A stretch of 64,000 nt of DNA, taken from Mesaphorura yosii. Its lineage: Eukaryota > Arthropoda > Collembola > Poduromorpha > Tullbergiidae. The stretch is from NCBI GenBank assembly GCA_009869945.1, contig WIXG01000319.1, positions 25,893 to 89,892 of the forward strand. The letters are read 5' to 3'. Position 1 is the stretch's first letter. Every line of letters begins with the position of its first letter. A model generated the notes under the pieces. That model searched no databases. It was not told where the DNA came from and saw only the letters and a list, made by a program, of their open reading frames with translations. The position numbers and the translations under genes are program-made. Positions 28,173 to 43,011 of the stretch are shown here, piece by piece.

Positions 28173-28258
28173 TGTTCGTTTTAATTATAGTCTGACATCA
28201 ACTAACTTTAACAATTCAAGTTGACATTGCTGGAAGACGCATATAATAGACAGGGATT

Positions 28259-29648
28259 TCAATCCCCACTCATTTTATATCGAGCCAGCATCAGAACAAG
28301 AACGAATGGCACAGTGAAAGATGACAACGCAAAGTAGGCTGAAGGTTGGTCTTGCGATTCTTGCGACTTCGTTTTCAGCTTCATTGTTTTGGGATACTCG
28401 ATCAACTGAACCATTCCATATGCTATCATTCCATCTAAAATTAATAATCGCGTATGACATTGCTGTACTCTTAGAAAACATTAGTTGTAGCATTTACATA
28501 AGGTGTAGACGAAGACCAACTCAACTTGAAATTGAGACTCAGTTGAAGGATAAATCAGAAAGATTTCACCAGACTGGGGTGATCGATGGAACATCGCCAC
28601 GCTCTCAATGTGACAATACATGAGTCCAGAAATTAACAGAAGGATACACGACTGAAATGAATCACAGAAGTACAATTAAGATAACTTCAATCTCCAAGGA
28701 AGGATGAATATATTGCTCTCAACTTACGACGATCATTATGCCCAGCGCACCTGGCTCTTGACAAATTAAGGAAAATATGTACACCAACACGTCTCGCCTG
28801 TAAAACAGGTACAATCCAATCAGCACAAGCGTCACCATCGACGTTGACATGTTCTGTCTTTGCTGCGGATCATCAAATGCAGGTCTTCTAATTTCAATTT
28901 GAACTCCAGTCTGATCAAAAATCCATTCAGTTATCCCGTGAATTTGCAAAGAATAAGCACTACGATCCAATTCCACTAAATTCGTCAGCATTCCTTTCGA
29001 TGGGAAATAAAATAGACTTGGTACGTCCGTCAAGTCTACACCAATCTATTCACAAGAGTGGAACTTTTTAGGAAAAACAAAAACCGGAGGAGTGGCTCCC
29101 AATGTCGTTTGTAAACCTGTGAGAAAAGTTCTGGCGAATTATGTCCGTAAATCTCGGCGAAGAACATTTTCGGATACGACAGATTCATTGAACGGTACGA
29201 GTCAGCAATGACATTCAACGACGATCGTGCGATTTGGCAGTCCTCGGAGGAGTGCCTTGTCTTCTCATCAGTCAGCAGTAGAATCATTGAATAATTTCGC
29301 GGAACTTCTGCTACAAATTTTGAAAACTGTCTCAAGTTAATTTTGATCAATGAATCCCTCGACGTCAGATACAGAAGATGCTCATACTTTTCACTCAGGA
29401 CCTGAGAAAAACAGTAGCAGTAACTTTACTTGACCATAACTATTAACTCTAAGACGAGACGAGTGACGTATATTCGTGATTGTTACATCCAAAATTACCT
29501 TTGTCGCTGATGATTCGTACTCCAATTCTATGCCAGAATCCTGAGGTGATGCTAATCGGCGGACTTCACAGACTTGCGGAAACAGGATTAAGAAGGCAAA
29601 GACAGCTAAACTGTTCATCAATCTACTCGGATTACGAGGTTTGTCCAT
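28259..29648 (-). CDS. OST3/OST6-family oligosaccharyltransferase subunit (TUSC3/MAGT1-like)
   Basis: Five exons (29648-29499, 29401-29117, 29045-28728, 28651-28498, 28434-28259) join in phase to about 360 aa, the normal family length. The protein should be an ER membrane subunit of the oligosaccharyltransferase, which helps glycosylate Asn sites; vertebrate members are also linked to Mg2+ transport. An N-terminal signal peptide (hydrophobic LAVFAFLILF) is followed by a thioredoxin-like lumenal domain with PRNYSMILLLT and the VPSLFYFP block. Four membrane segments follow, including GIMIVSCILLLISGLMY and LYGMIAYGMVQLIEY; the last precedes ARYKMSGD at the C-terminus. Where relatives carry the redox CXXC, this protein reads SEDC, so the first Cys is replaced by Ser. 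Start is the first ATG; a second ATG ten codons later is also possible. HAUS6 lies upstream on the same strand, 480 bases away. Confidence 0.93.
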
Positions 29649-30030
29649 TGCAATATAGTTAGGATGTGTATTTCTACTTCTAAATGCTTAGTCCACTATT
29701 TAAAATCCAATTTAACTTATTGTACTTTCACTTGAAATCACTTGCAACTTGCACCAAACCCAAATCAAAGTTTCAGTTGTTTCAGCTGCACCTGCAACAG
29801 AATCCGGAGAAAGCACGCTGTAGAAGTTGGCTTCGTTGAGTGCTGTGCTATTCCTCCAACCCAAGTTCATATGCTCACTTTTGACTCCTTTCGATGATTC
29901 CAGTTTCTATCCAATAACTCCCACAACCACTCAAAATAACGCTTTTACTGATGAGAGTTAGTGCAATGAAGCTGTGAAAAGTGCTAAACACTTTGAACAA
30001 TGGAGCTTTTACCCGAAGTTGAAAAATGTC
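29649..30030 (-). other. Intergenic interval and probable promoter of the TUSC3/MAGT1-like gene
   Basis: Short spacer between two minus-strand genes. It must contain the promoter of the downstream gene. I see no clear TATA box, which is common for housekeeping genes. Confidence 0.4.
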
Positions 30031-30036
30031 TTTATT
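30031..30036 (-). terminator. Poly(A) signal of HAUS6
   Basis: AATAAA on the minus strand, about 93 bases beyond the HAUS6 stop codon. Confidence 0.6.
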
Positions 30037-30128
30037 TCCTTAATGGCAGTAGAAATTAATCTCAAATTACGATTAAGTAGGCATGAAATTACAAAACGTG
30101 CGCGATAAAACTAAATATGCAAAATAGT

Positions 30129-32313
30129 CTATTTTCTATCTCGTTTCACTTTACGATTAAGGTTTCGGTCCAGCATTGTGCTCTGCTGCGTCCCGTTTGC
30201 GTTGCTTGATCGGGTTGATCCCAGCAATGAGTTGACACTATTTACAACATCAAAGGACTTCACAGGTGTCCAGGTAAACATTTTCTCCGGCGAAGAAACG
30301 GACGCACACTTTGACAGCCGGTCCCATTTGACTCCTTCCAACTTAATTTGAAGTGTCTTTGTTTCAAACAGCACTTCCTGAAGAAACTGTTCCTCTTCCT
30401 CACGACTCATTGGAATCTGATCAAATTGGCCGGAACAACGACTATTCCCGATTGATTCAGTCTGGCGCTTTAGAAGTTTGTGCCTTTGTAGCTGCATTTC
30501 AATTTTGTCAACAAGTTCATCCGATGGTCTGCCTAGCTGCTCCGTGTCTTGCCAAACCTTTTCCATGGTCTTGCACACGTTTTGAAAATATTCTCCAAGA
30601 TCACTCCTCTTCAGCTTCAAAGTTAAAAAAATCATTAATGCCCGTATCAAAACTGCTCGCAACCCTGACTGTGTTATATTACCTTCAAGAGACCTCTCAA
30701 CTTGCTGCCGTCCAGCACAATACTTCCATTGATCTCCATCGCTTCGACCAGCTTACAAAGCTTAATATGATTGTCACAAAATTCTGCCACCTTGCCAAAC
30801 ATGTGATCTACTTGCTTCAGTTTGTCACACCATTCTTTTGTGAGAACACTTGCTAGAATATCTTCAGTGATTGAAAAATTTGTTGGGTCGGAATCAGCGC
30901 TTTGGGCTTCAGCCTTAATCTGTGCAGATCTCATGTCCATCAGGCCCAAAGCATTTTCTGGAAACAAATGTGGCTTCCTTTCAATTACATCACGAAGTTT
31001 CTCTCTTTCTTGCTGCAGAGTTTTGCTGTTTTCTTCATTCGCTTTAAGCTTCTCAGCCTTTCCTTCGTTATGTTGTTCTATGTAGTTCATGGTTAACTCC
31101 AACGCATTCAACGAACTCTGAAGTAATTCCTTCTTTGCAGCTCGAAATTTTTGGATTTGCTTCATCTTCTCGGAACTTGCATTGTAGCTTGGTTTCAAAA
31201 TTTCAGTTGAATCATCTTCAATGATATAAACAGATGTTATTAGGCAACAATGCAACAAACGACTTCGCAGTGTCTATGAATGCTAGGAAATGCATACTTC
31301 GCCTTCGTTGAAGAACCTTGAACTTGACGAAGGACACAAAGTGGCCCATAAACCGAAGGAATTTCTCTCCAAAAGGGTTGACAAATAGGGCAAACTGGAG
31401 CGCACCATTTGGGAAGAATTCTGGGTTCGCCTGTAGGCAATAAGGTTTAGTTAATAGTAGACTGGCATTAATAACTTAGTAATGACGAATGCTGATTCCA
31501 TTATGTGCTTACCTCAACAATTTTATTAGCCCACGTGAATGCAGCTCTTCGATACTCGGGCTCCTGCTTCTTGTCAAACAATGGCCAGCATCCCTTAAAC
31601 ACAGTCTCGGTTTCTTTCGGATCAAGGATTTCGAATAAGAAATGAGTAACATGATAAAATGCAGTCGGATTGCTCGTACTAAACATATCCTGTCAAGCAA
31701 TATTATGGTTATGCTTCAAACGTGAAGATTGCGGAGGTGAATGATTTCTTATTAGCCTGACATACACTTGCAAATTCAAAGGAAGCAGGTTCCGGTTTGT
31801 CCGGCCTCCTATTTCCGGTTCCTTTTTGCTTGCCTCCAACACCACTACCCAAGGCAAGACGTTGCTTTTCTTGTTCTCGTTTGTGTATTCGCATTAATAT
31901 ATTCAGTGATTTCAAAAGACACTCTCCTCTATTCATGGCCGCGTACCCCATATAATTTACTGGAGGAGCTGCCATGGGTAAAACTGGTCCCTGCCTTGTA
32001 CTTCTCAATGTCTGTTAAATAGAGCAATACATATTAGGACCTGACCGGACCTTTTCATGGATATATATTGGCTTACATTATCTGCGTCATTAGGAGATCG
32101 AGTAAATGGAGTTGAAGCAATAAATTCCGTCTCGCTACAACTGCTGAGGATAGTAGTGCTAAGTGCTGAACCTTTGCTTCTTTTACCACCATCGCTCGGA
32201 CTTGTACTGGGAATCGGAAGATGCAGTTGGGATCTTTGTTGTGATAAACTTTGCCCAACACTACTCCCGGCAATGGATGCCTGTTCCTCATTTGGGGGAA
32301 GTTTGCTGCTCAT
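30129..32313 (-). CDS. HAUS6: HAUS augmin-like complex subunit 6
   Basis: Six coding exons (32313-32077, 32011-31766, 31689-31513, 31430-31298, 31215-30683, 30614-30129) give about 603 aa, close to the insect Dgt6 size as I recall it and shorter than vertebrate HAUS6. Augmin binds spindle microtubules and recruits gamma-tubulin to nucleate branches. The conserved HAUS6 N-terminal block is clear: FYHVTHFLFEILDP, then GCWPLFDKKQEPEYRR and FLRFMGHFVSFV. A long helical segment (KMKQIQKFRAAKKELLQ and beyond) follows, consistent with coiled coil; the N- and C-terminal tails are Ser-rich. The exon 4/5 junction is the least certain: the chosen phase-1 pair gives an 82-nt intron, while GTTCTT at the end of KFK with an acceptor at 31275 is also in frame. 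A 5' noncoding intron (32393-32321) has good GTAAGT and TTTGTGCAG sites just before the ATG. The gene is head-to-head with RFC3. Confidence 0.93.
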
Positions 32314-32893
32314 GATTCTGCTGCACAAACATCACGTTGGTCTTAGTGTCAAGATCTTGCTAATCAACACAAGAACCTATGTCCAGGACTTACCAAAACA
32401 AACAATAGAGTTGGACGTTGGGCTCTTTTTAGGCGTGTTATGTGACACTCAACTTCGCTTGCCACGATGATATGATGATGAAGACCGCCTTGAAGCTTTA
32501 ACCTCGTTATAATTGATCCGGTTGAATGTTAGTACTGAAATACACTTCGTAAAACCGTTCATTCAAAGGAACTTAGGAATTCAATTTAATTGAGGCGTTT
32601 GATTGAGACTATTCTCGTTGAGTGTTTTCTGTTTCGTGAATTTTAGCGGGTTTCAAACCAAATCTCGTTTCAACACCCCGCTCACACAATTAACACCTTT
32701 GTTTGATGCTTGATAGAATGAAGGTGACGTTTTTATTGTATTGGCGCACAAATCGTGGAGTCAGAAGCTGACTGAATGCTTTCTCCAACAATTCCATATT
32801 CCAAGTAATTGAGATTCCAAGTTCGAGTTAAATTAATTATTACACTGTAGCTTCCAGTTCCGTCTCCTCATACATAACTTCAGCTCGAGCAAG
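32314..32893. promoter_or_regulatory. Shared divergent promoter interval HAUS6/RFC3
   Basis: 580 bases separate the two start codons on opposite strands. The interval includes the HAUS6 5' leader with a small intron (32393-32321), so the real promoter space is about 450 bases or less. No TATA box is obvious. Divergent layout suggests a bidirectional promoter; this is inference. Confidence 0.55.
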
Positions 32894-34366
32894 ATGTCAC
32901 TCTGGGTGGACAAATACCGCCCTAAGCTTCTGGAGGATTTGGACTACCACAGAGACTCTGCTTCAAACTTGAAACGCCTTGTAAGTTAATCGCGGACTCA
33001 TGTCACGATTAATTAATGCGAATCCGTTGATCCAAAAACCAAAATTGCCGAAGGTATGCACTAGAATTTTGCTTTCATTAAGGTGGATTCGGAAGACTTT
33101 CCACATCTACTGGTCTACGGTCCTTCCGGCGCTGGAAAGCGAACCCGAATTGCCTGTCTCCTCCGAGAGCTCTATGGTTCTGGCGTGGATCGCGTTCGAA
33201 TTCAACGACAAACCTACGAGGTAAGCATTTATTGCAAGGAGCAATGTGACACGATGTGATATGAGGATGATGAGTAGGCATTTGTCTTAATCTCTGCCAG
33301 ACTCCTTCCAAAAAGAAAATTGAAATCTCGACTTACTCCAGCAATTATCACATTGAGGTCAACCCAAGTGATGTTGGAATGTATGACAGAGTTGTCATTC
33401 AAGAGCTGATTAAAACGGTTGCCGAAACTCATCCACTAGATCAGCATCCATTCAAAGGTAAATAATAAGTCCGGAACCAACTTAATATGAGCGTATTGAA
33501 TCTTGTAATAAATACAGCAATTGCCTCTTAGTAATTGTTCTCCAAGAGGTGGACCGACTCACAAAAGATGCTCAGGATGCATTGCGACGAACCATGGAGA
33601 AATACATAGCATCTTGTCGCTTAATTCTCTGTGCCCTGTCTACTTCACGAGTGACGCCAGCGATTCAAAGTCGTTGTTTATTGGTCCGAGTTCCAGCACC
33701 TTCTCCAAGTCAAATTGCAAAGGTTCTGCAGGTAAGTTGATGCTTCCATTTCTACTTAATTCAGCGAATTTGGGTATGTTTTTGAGGGTGAAATATTGTT
33801 CAATGTTCAGGCTATAGCAAAGAAGGAGTCTCTGACACTGCCACTTGAATTGGCGGACCGTATTGCTAACGACTCTCAAGGCAATCTTCGTCGAGCGATT
33901 CTAATGTTTGAAGGATGCCGAGCCGATAAGTACCCATTTGTCGTGAATCAGGAAATACCAGGTAAGTCAATTGTTAGTATAAAGTAAGCCGCAGGGACAA
34001 TGGAACTAATGATCTTTATTTTATTCAGTGCCAGACTGGGAAAAATACTTGAAAGACACAGCATTGAAAATTGCTAGCGAGCAGAGTCCAGCAAGGCTGC
34101 TTGAAGTTCGTGAGAAGATTTATGATCTTTTGAACCACTGCATCCCACCAGAGCTGATCTTCAAGAATTTACTGAAGAATATCACGGGCAACTGTGATAA
34201 TCAGCTTAAGGGTGAGATTTGTGCGGTGGCTGCAACGTGCCAGTGGAGATCAACCCGTGGATCAAAAGTTATCTTTCATTTGGAAGAATTCATTGCTAAA
34301 TTCATGGCAATATACAAACGATACCTGGAACAAGCATTTGCTGATGATTTTGGTGACGATGACTAA
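32894..34366 (+). CDS. RFC3: Replication factor C subunit 3
   Basis: Six exons (32894-32980, 33083-33220, 33301-33457, 33532-33731, 33811-33961, 34029-34366) join in phase to 356 aa, the usual RFC3 length. RFC3 is a small AAA+ subunit of the clamp loader that places PCNA on primed DNA in the nucleus. The start MSLWVDKYRP is the conserved RFC N-terminus. Walker A reads GPSGAGKRTR. The Walker B/sensor region reads VLQEVDRLTKDAQDALRRTMEKY. The SRC motif is present in TPAIQSRCLLVRVPAP, followed by NDSQGNLRRAILMFE. The C-terminal collar domain ends in an acidic tail. I see no missing key residue. It is divergent from HAUS6 and convergent with MRPL46 (195 bases between stops). Confidence 0.97.
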
Positions 34367-34493
34367 TGCCAGCTAGTGAAGGTGTTGATTACTTGTAATC
34401 TGTAAAACTTGTAACAATTTACTTCTGAATTTTCAATTTCACACTTTTGTCACAGGGTTTTCAGTTTTATACAAAACCTTCAAGTGATTTAGC

Positions 34494-34499
34494 ATTAAA
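34494..34499 (+). terminator. Variant poly(A) signal of RFC3
   Basis: ATTAAA about 128 bases after the RFC3 stop, within the short tail-to-tail spacer shared with MRPL46. Confidence 0.4.
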
Positions 34500-34561
34500 A
34501 TTACATTCGTTCTGATTCTAAGCTAACAGGCGACCAGAGACCCGCATGATTCCTGAATATT

Positions 34562-35676
34562 TCAGTCCTCGTCTATCAGAAATTTGGAGACACTCTTGAA
34601 GTAATCGGGAAGAAGCTGCTCCTTCAATTCATTTCTTGTCACCCACTTAAAATTTTTAATCTTGATAACTTGGTCGGACGATGCAGTCGCAGTTTTGGGA
34701 GGTGACAGTGCAAAGTCACCAGAAACATAGTTCGCCTTATAAAAGAAAATCTTGGCACCCACTGTATTGTCTTTTCGAACTTTCCTCACATTCTTTGAGA
34801 ATTTGTATCGATAAAATCCCCAAGGAGCATTCCCCAACACTTGAGTTTTCATGTTAGGAAATGAAGTGACTAGAAGTCGGTCGACAACTTGCCGCAGTGT
34901 CTCTTGTGCGTCCCTTTTCAATTGAGGACACACCCATCGAAAATCATTCTGTCCAATTTCCTGCTCAACTAGCAGCAGTAAATGAGAGTCCAATGCTCGC
35001 TGAAGGGATTTGTCATCGTTTGTTTTGTCAGCTTCTAATAACCAAACAATGGATAATATTCACTTGAGATTTAATTGTGGTCGAATGGGTTGACTTCGGT
35101 TACGTTACATTTGAAGTTTACCTGTTTTCCGGCCCATGGGCACAAACTTTAGGAACTCTGCGGTACTGGCGTCTTCGAAGTCTTGTGCCGTTTCAACCGT
35201 CCCTTGGTCAATTTCACCTCTTTTAATTTTTTCCAGCAAGGTTCTGTACAGAAAGTATAAATATAACTCAATTCATTAAGTTGAGTACGTGGGTTGCGCT
35301 CCGACTCACTTGTCCTCCTCCTGACGCCTTTCATGATCACTCATTTTACTCGCCTCCAATTCCACGGCTTTTAGGAAATCGAGGTATCTTTTCTCCATAG
35401 GTTTGAGCTCAGCACCAATAATTGGCCGTCTTTCAATACAAAGGCCAACGTGAATATCCCACTTTTCATTTAATTCGACTGACGGCTTGTACTTCTCGAT
35501 GTCTCCAAGATCAATGGCTTTTGCGTAAGACACATTCTGCAAGTTGTGGAAATTAAACCACAGTTCAAAATCGGTCAATGTTTACAAAAATCGCATCTTA
35601 CCCGAACCGTTGAGGCACATAGCCAATAATGTTGACCCACCAATTTCCAACTCGTGGAGCGTAAAATAGCCTTCAT
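34562..35676 (-). CDS. MRPL46: Mitochondrial ribosomal protein L46
   Basis: Four exons (35676-35602, 35536-35310, 35243-35122, 35031-34562) give about 297 aa, the normal mL46 size. The protein is a structural component of the large mitoribosomal subunit and carries a Nudix-like fold without catalytic use. The N-terminus MKAILRSTSWKLVGQHYWLC is basic and amphipathic, as expected for a mitochondrial targeting peptide. Family blocks seen are WDIHVGLCIERRPIIG, FEDASTAEFLKFVPMGRKT, LLLVEQEIGQNDFRWVCP, NAPWGFYRYKF and KNFKWVTRNELKEQLLP. The first codon block lies on a small separate exon whose splice sites (GTAAGA, CTTGCAG) are strong. The gene is head-to-head with DRP1 and tail-to-tail with RFC3. 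Confidence 0.95.
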
Positions 35677-39960
<4,284 letters not shown>

Positions 39961-40767
39961 TTACACAAGGTTTCCTTAAGAATTCTAGTTCATTTACGAC
40001 TTGTACAAGTTCGTTATACAATTCTTACACAAAATACGAAAACTTGCATTTGAACTCTGTGCACGATGCACTTTGATTTCCGTGTAGTAGCGACAATTGT
40101 AATCGTGTTTAGTTTATTTGAAACAAGAAATTAATAAGGTTGTTCGTGTCGGCGTGTAGTAAACTGATGATATTACTACTGCTCTTCAAAACGTAGTACT
40201 TCTCTATAAGAATGCCATGCGATAGTCTGATAGCTAAGAGCATACACTTTTTATTTTGTATTATTTCGTTAGGTTAGTTAACTTGTGTTAAAACAGTTGG
40301 TTCTCGTAATCGCTTGGAATTTGGAGAGAGAAATCACTTTAGCTCTCATTTGTTTTAGACTACGTAAGCTAGTTCACGTTGCCAGTTATCTGTTAAATGA
40401 TTTTGTAATTTGGTTGTGTGTTCCTTTCGAAATCAATGCATGCGTTTTGCTCAAATCAGACAGTACGGTTTGCCGGTCGATGTTTCGAGAATTTCAGTTT
40501 GGTTTAGCCAGTGAATGTTTCTTCTTTATCCATGGAATGAGAATGAGGCCATGAAGAATGTCTTCATTTCTCGCAATGTGATACGTTTGCGATGCTCCGC
40601 CGGTGGCTTTGTTCTTTAATCTGTTGTCCAATTCTTGTTAAAGTTGTTAGAGAAGTTGTTCCCTTATCTCATCCAGGAATCACGTACGCTTGCATTGAAC
40701 CAGTAATCAGATGTTGTCGTTGTCAGCTTGCGATAGTCAACAACTTTTACATTTAAAAAGTAAACTG

Positions 40768-40773
40768 AATAAA
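40768..40773 (+). terminator. Poly(A) signal of DRP1
   Basis: AATAAA about 810 bases after the DRP1 stop. The intervening AT-rich DNA has no other clear gene and is best read as the 3' UTR. Confidence 0.45.
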
Positions 40774-41583
40774 CATTGTCTACATCGTATGCCTAAACTT
40801 ATTAGTGTCTTGGCACACGCCAAGTTGTCACTTTCATTTGTCCCGTACATTCATCACCAGTAGAGACCTGCGGGTCGCGATTTATAATTGGCAATTTGCA
40901 CCCTGTTCAAAAGAAACCCTCCTTGACCTTGCTGAGGCGTAAGGAAGTACAACCTTCAGGCAAACAAAGGAACGAGAATTGCAAGAATAGCAGTAAGAAG
41001 TTGTTTTAGATGGCTAATGAGTCTCCTCCTCCCTTAATAGACTCCTTAATGACCAGAAGCGAGTAAGACAAAGTATTTTAATTGTGAGTGCCCGGCCTGG
41101 TCAAGATGCGCATACGAGATGAGATGAAGTTGCCAACGATCAAATGAGAGATTAGCATTTTTATCACGATAAGATCGCATTGCAGTGCAGCGGTGGCGGT
41201 CCACGTTATGATGACACCATTTACAAATCATGTGGACACTTCGCTTTTGCAAATATTTTACCTTATTTTGGGGTTAAATTATGTAATGTAAGACAAGAAT
41301 AATAAATTTTGCGCTCAGATGACACCAATCTCTCCCAAAAGTCTGCTGCACCATAAAATTATGACCTGTAACTGTAAAATGCTATACGAGAACAAATAAC
41401 AAGAAAGGTGCGTGCACATAACAAAACGTGTGTAATTGGGTAACTGGTCACACTCAAAACAACTCTTCCTTTTCATTTGCATTTACAAGAAGAGATGAAA
41501 GATGAACATAGTATTCCTAAAAATACGTTCACCTTGCAGACTGGCGATGACCCATTAAGAACAATACTCGTTTTCAGGAATCT
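40774..41583. other. Intergenic region DRP1 to secreted-protein gene
   Basis: About 0.8 kb, AT-rich, with no supported gene. It should hold the upstream control elements of the TATA-driven secreted-protein gene. Confidence 0.5.
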
Positions 41584-41591
41584 TATATAAA
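41584..41591 (+). promoter_or_regulatory. TATA box of the secreted-protein gene
   Basis: TATATAAA lies 79 bases before the ATG, a fitting distance for a core promoter plus a leader of about 45-50 bases. This is the only clear TATA promoter next to a recognised gene in the window. It fits a regulated, highly expressed tissue gene. Confidence 0.7.
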
Positions 41592-41662
41592 CGAAGTGCG
41601 GGATACCAAAATCATCATCATTTGTCCGTCTCAACCCCCAAAACCACACACATCGTCGAAAA

Positions 41663-42238
41663 ATGAAGGCAATCTTGGTAAGTAAACTGAAACTGTGGCT
41701 TGTCACGGGCTTCTGTCCGAATCTGCCGATTCTGCTGGCTCTCCTCTGGAAATAAAAATCTTTACCGTGGTACGTGTTAATCTCAAAGGTCCTCCTTTTG
41801 GTCGCGGCGGTCAGCGCCCGTCCCCAAGCTGAGACAACCGTCTCCTGCGAGCGCCGCGAGGTGCAGCCAGGCAGATTCGAGTTCGTCTGCAACGCCGACC
41901 CCGGAACCCTCGTCGAGGAGAAGACCCTCTGGGTGCCGACCTCAGGCTCAGACCAGGAACTCCTCATCCGCGTGCCCAACTACGCCTTCCGTGAAATCAT
42001 CCGTGCCGGTCTCCGCGCTGGCGCTGCTGGTGGCACCAACGTTCGCGTCCATGTCGCTCGCCCACAAGTTGAGTCTGTCGTAGAAGGTCGCTTCGAGCAA
42101 CAGGGACAACAAGCACCCAATGTCCAGGTCACCTACGATGGAGTCACCAACCGTGGTGAAGTGCATTATGGTGGATCCGGAGAGCCCTACAGGCCACTCA
42201 GCAGACCAATCAACGAACCAGGCGCAGGCAGATTCTAA
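41663..42238 (+). CDS. Small secreted protein of unknown family
   Basis: Two exons (41663-41677, 41789-42238) encode 154 aa. The first holds only five codons, so the signal peptide MKAILVLLLVAAVSA is split by a 111-bp intron; cleavage is expected before RPQAE. The mature chain has just two cysteines (SCERREV and FVCNADPG), probably one disulfide. A middle block ELLIRVPNYAFREIIRAGLRAG is followed by a Gln/Gly-rich part and a Pro/Gly/Arg-rich tail ending GAGRF. It has no membrane segment and no chitin-binding R&R motif that I can see. Third codon positions are strongly C/G-rich (GTC, CTC, ATC, GCC, CGC), unlike neighbouring genes, which suggests high expression. The TATA promoter and nearby AATAAA fit a simple highly expressed unit. 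A cuticle or extracellular-matrix role is possible but is only a guess from the general look. Confidence 0.85.
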
Positions 42239-42271
42239 ACACCTAAATTGCACGAAATGCTCTCATCAGAA

Positions 42272-42277
42272 AATAAA
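42272..42277 (+). terminator. Poly(A) signal of the secreted-protein gene
   Basis: AATAAA 34 bases after the stop codon, giving a very short 3' UTR. Confidence 0.75.
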
Positions 42278-43011
42278 ACAAAAACATTTAATTTTGCAAA
42301 TATTTGTCTTTTTGGTATTTTGCTGGTGACTTCTGGTCATACCACACACTGGCTAACGCATATTTTTGCACAGCTTCTTTCCGTTTAGAACTGGGGTGAA
42401 ATTGATATATATCAAGTCTGCATACACGTAGATACGACGGACTGCTAGGATGATCATTTGGTTTTGCCGCGTTAGAAAAAGCAGTTCTCATCGAAGTCTA
42501 CAGCTAATTAGGAAATCGCCAAAAGTCTTCATCTACATGAAATGAACCGACGACATTTTTATTTCACAGTTTGAGGTTTCTGGTTCAAATAAATGGCACT
42601 CTTATTGCGGGGCACGGTACATTTTTATTAAGTCATTTTCAATTTGTGTCATCACTAATAATTGTTTAGCGCATCTCACCAAATAACCATATATAAAGTG
42701 TTTATTCAGGTAGAATCGTAGAATTATTGAAGTGTACACTTTAATTTCGCGTAATCCTCGTTGAACATCTTTGAATCCTCAGAGGCGAAAAGAGTGTGCC
42801 GAGTGTTCAGAAGGTTAACAGGCTAATAAACTGAAGAATTTACAGAGAAAAGGAAGGATCGTCTCACAACTGGCAATTATGCCCCAAAATCGCATGCAGG
42901 CATACAAAGGTGAACTCGTCTCGTCATTCGATACGCGGCACAGAAGAGGAGCATTAGCATCATCGTATGTTCCTTTCAATTAAAAGTTGTCCTTAATCTG
43001 AATGGTTATAA
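42278..43011. other. Convergent intergenic region
   Basis: Spacer between the ends of the secreted-protein gene (plus) and the Ly6-like gene (minus). A minus-strand AATAAA at 42701-42706 may end the Ly6-like transcript. No coding sequence is supported. Confidence 0.45.

Noticed and set aside
10154-28258. Search by eye for transposon remnants, tRNA and snRNA genes in the deserts
   Set aside because: No transposase- or reverse-transcriptase-like peptide, no long terminal repeats, and no convincing tRNA arm (GGTTCRANNCC with matching stems) were found. tRNAscan and Infernal runs would be decisive.
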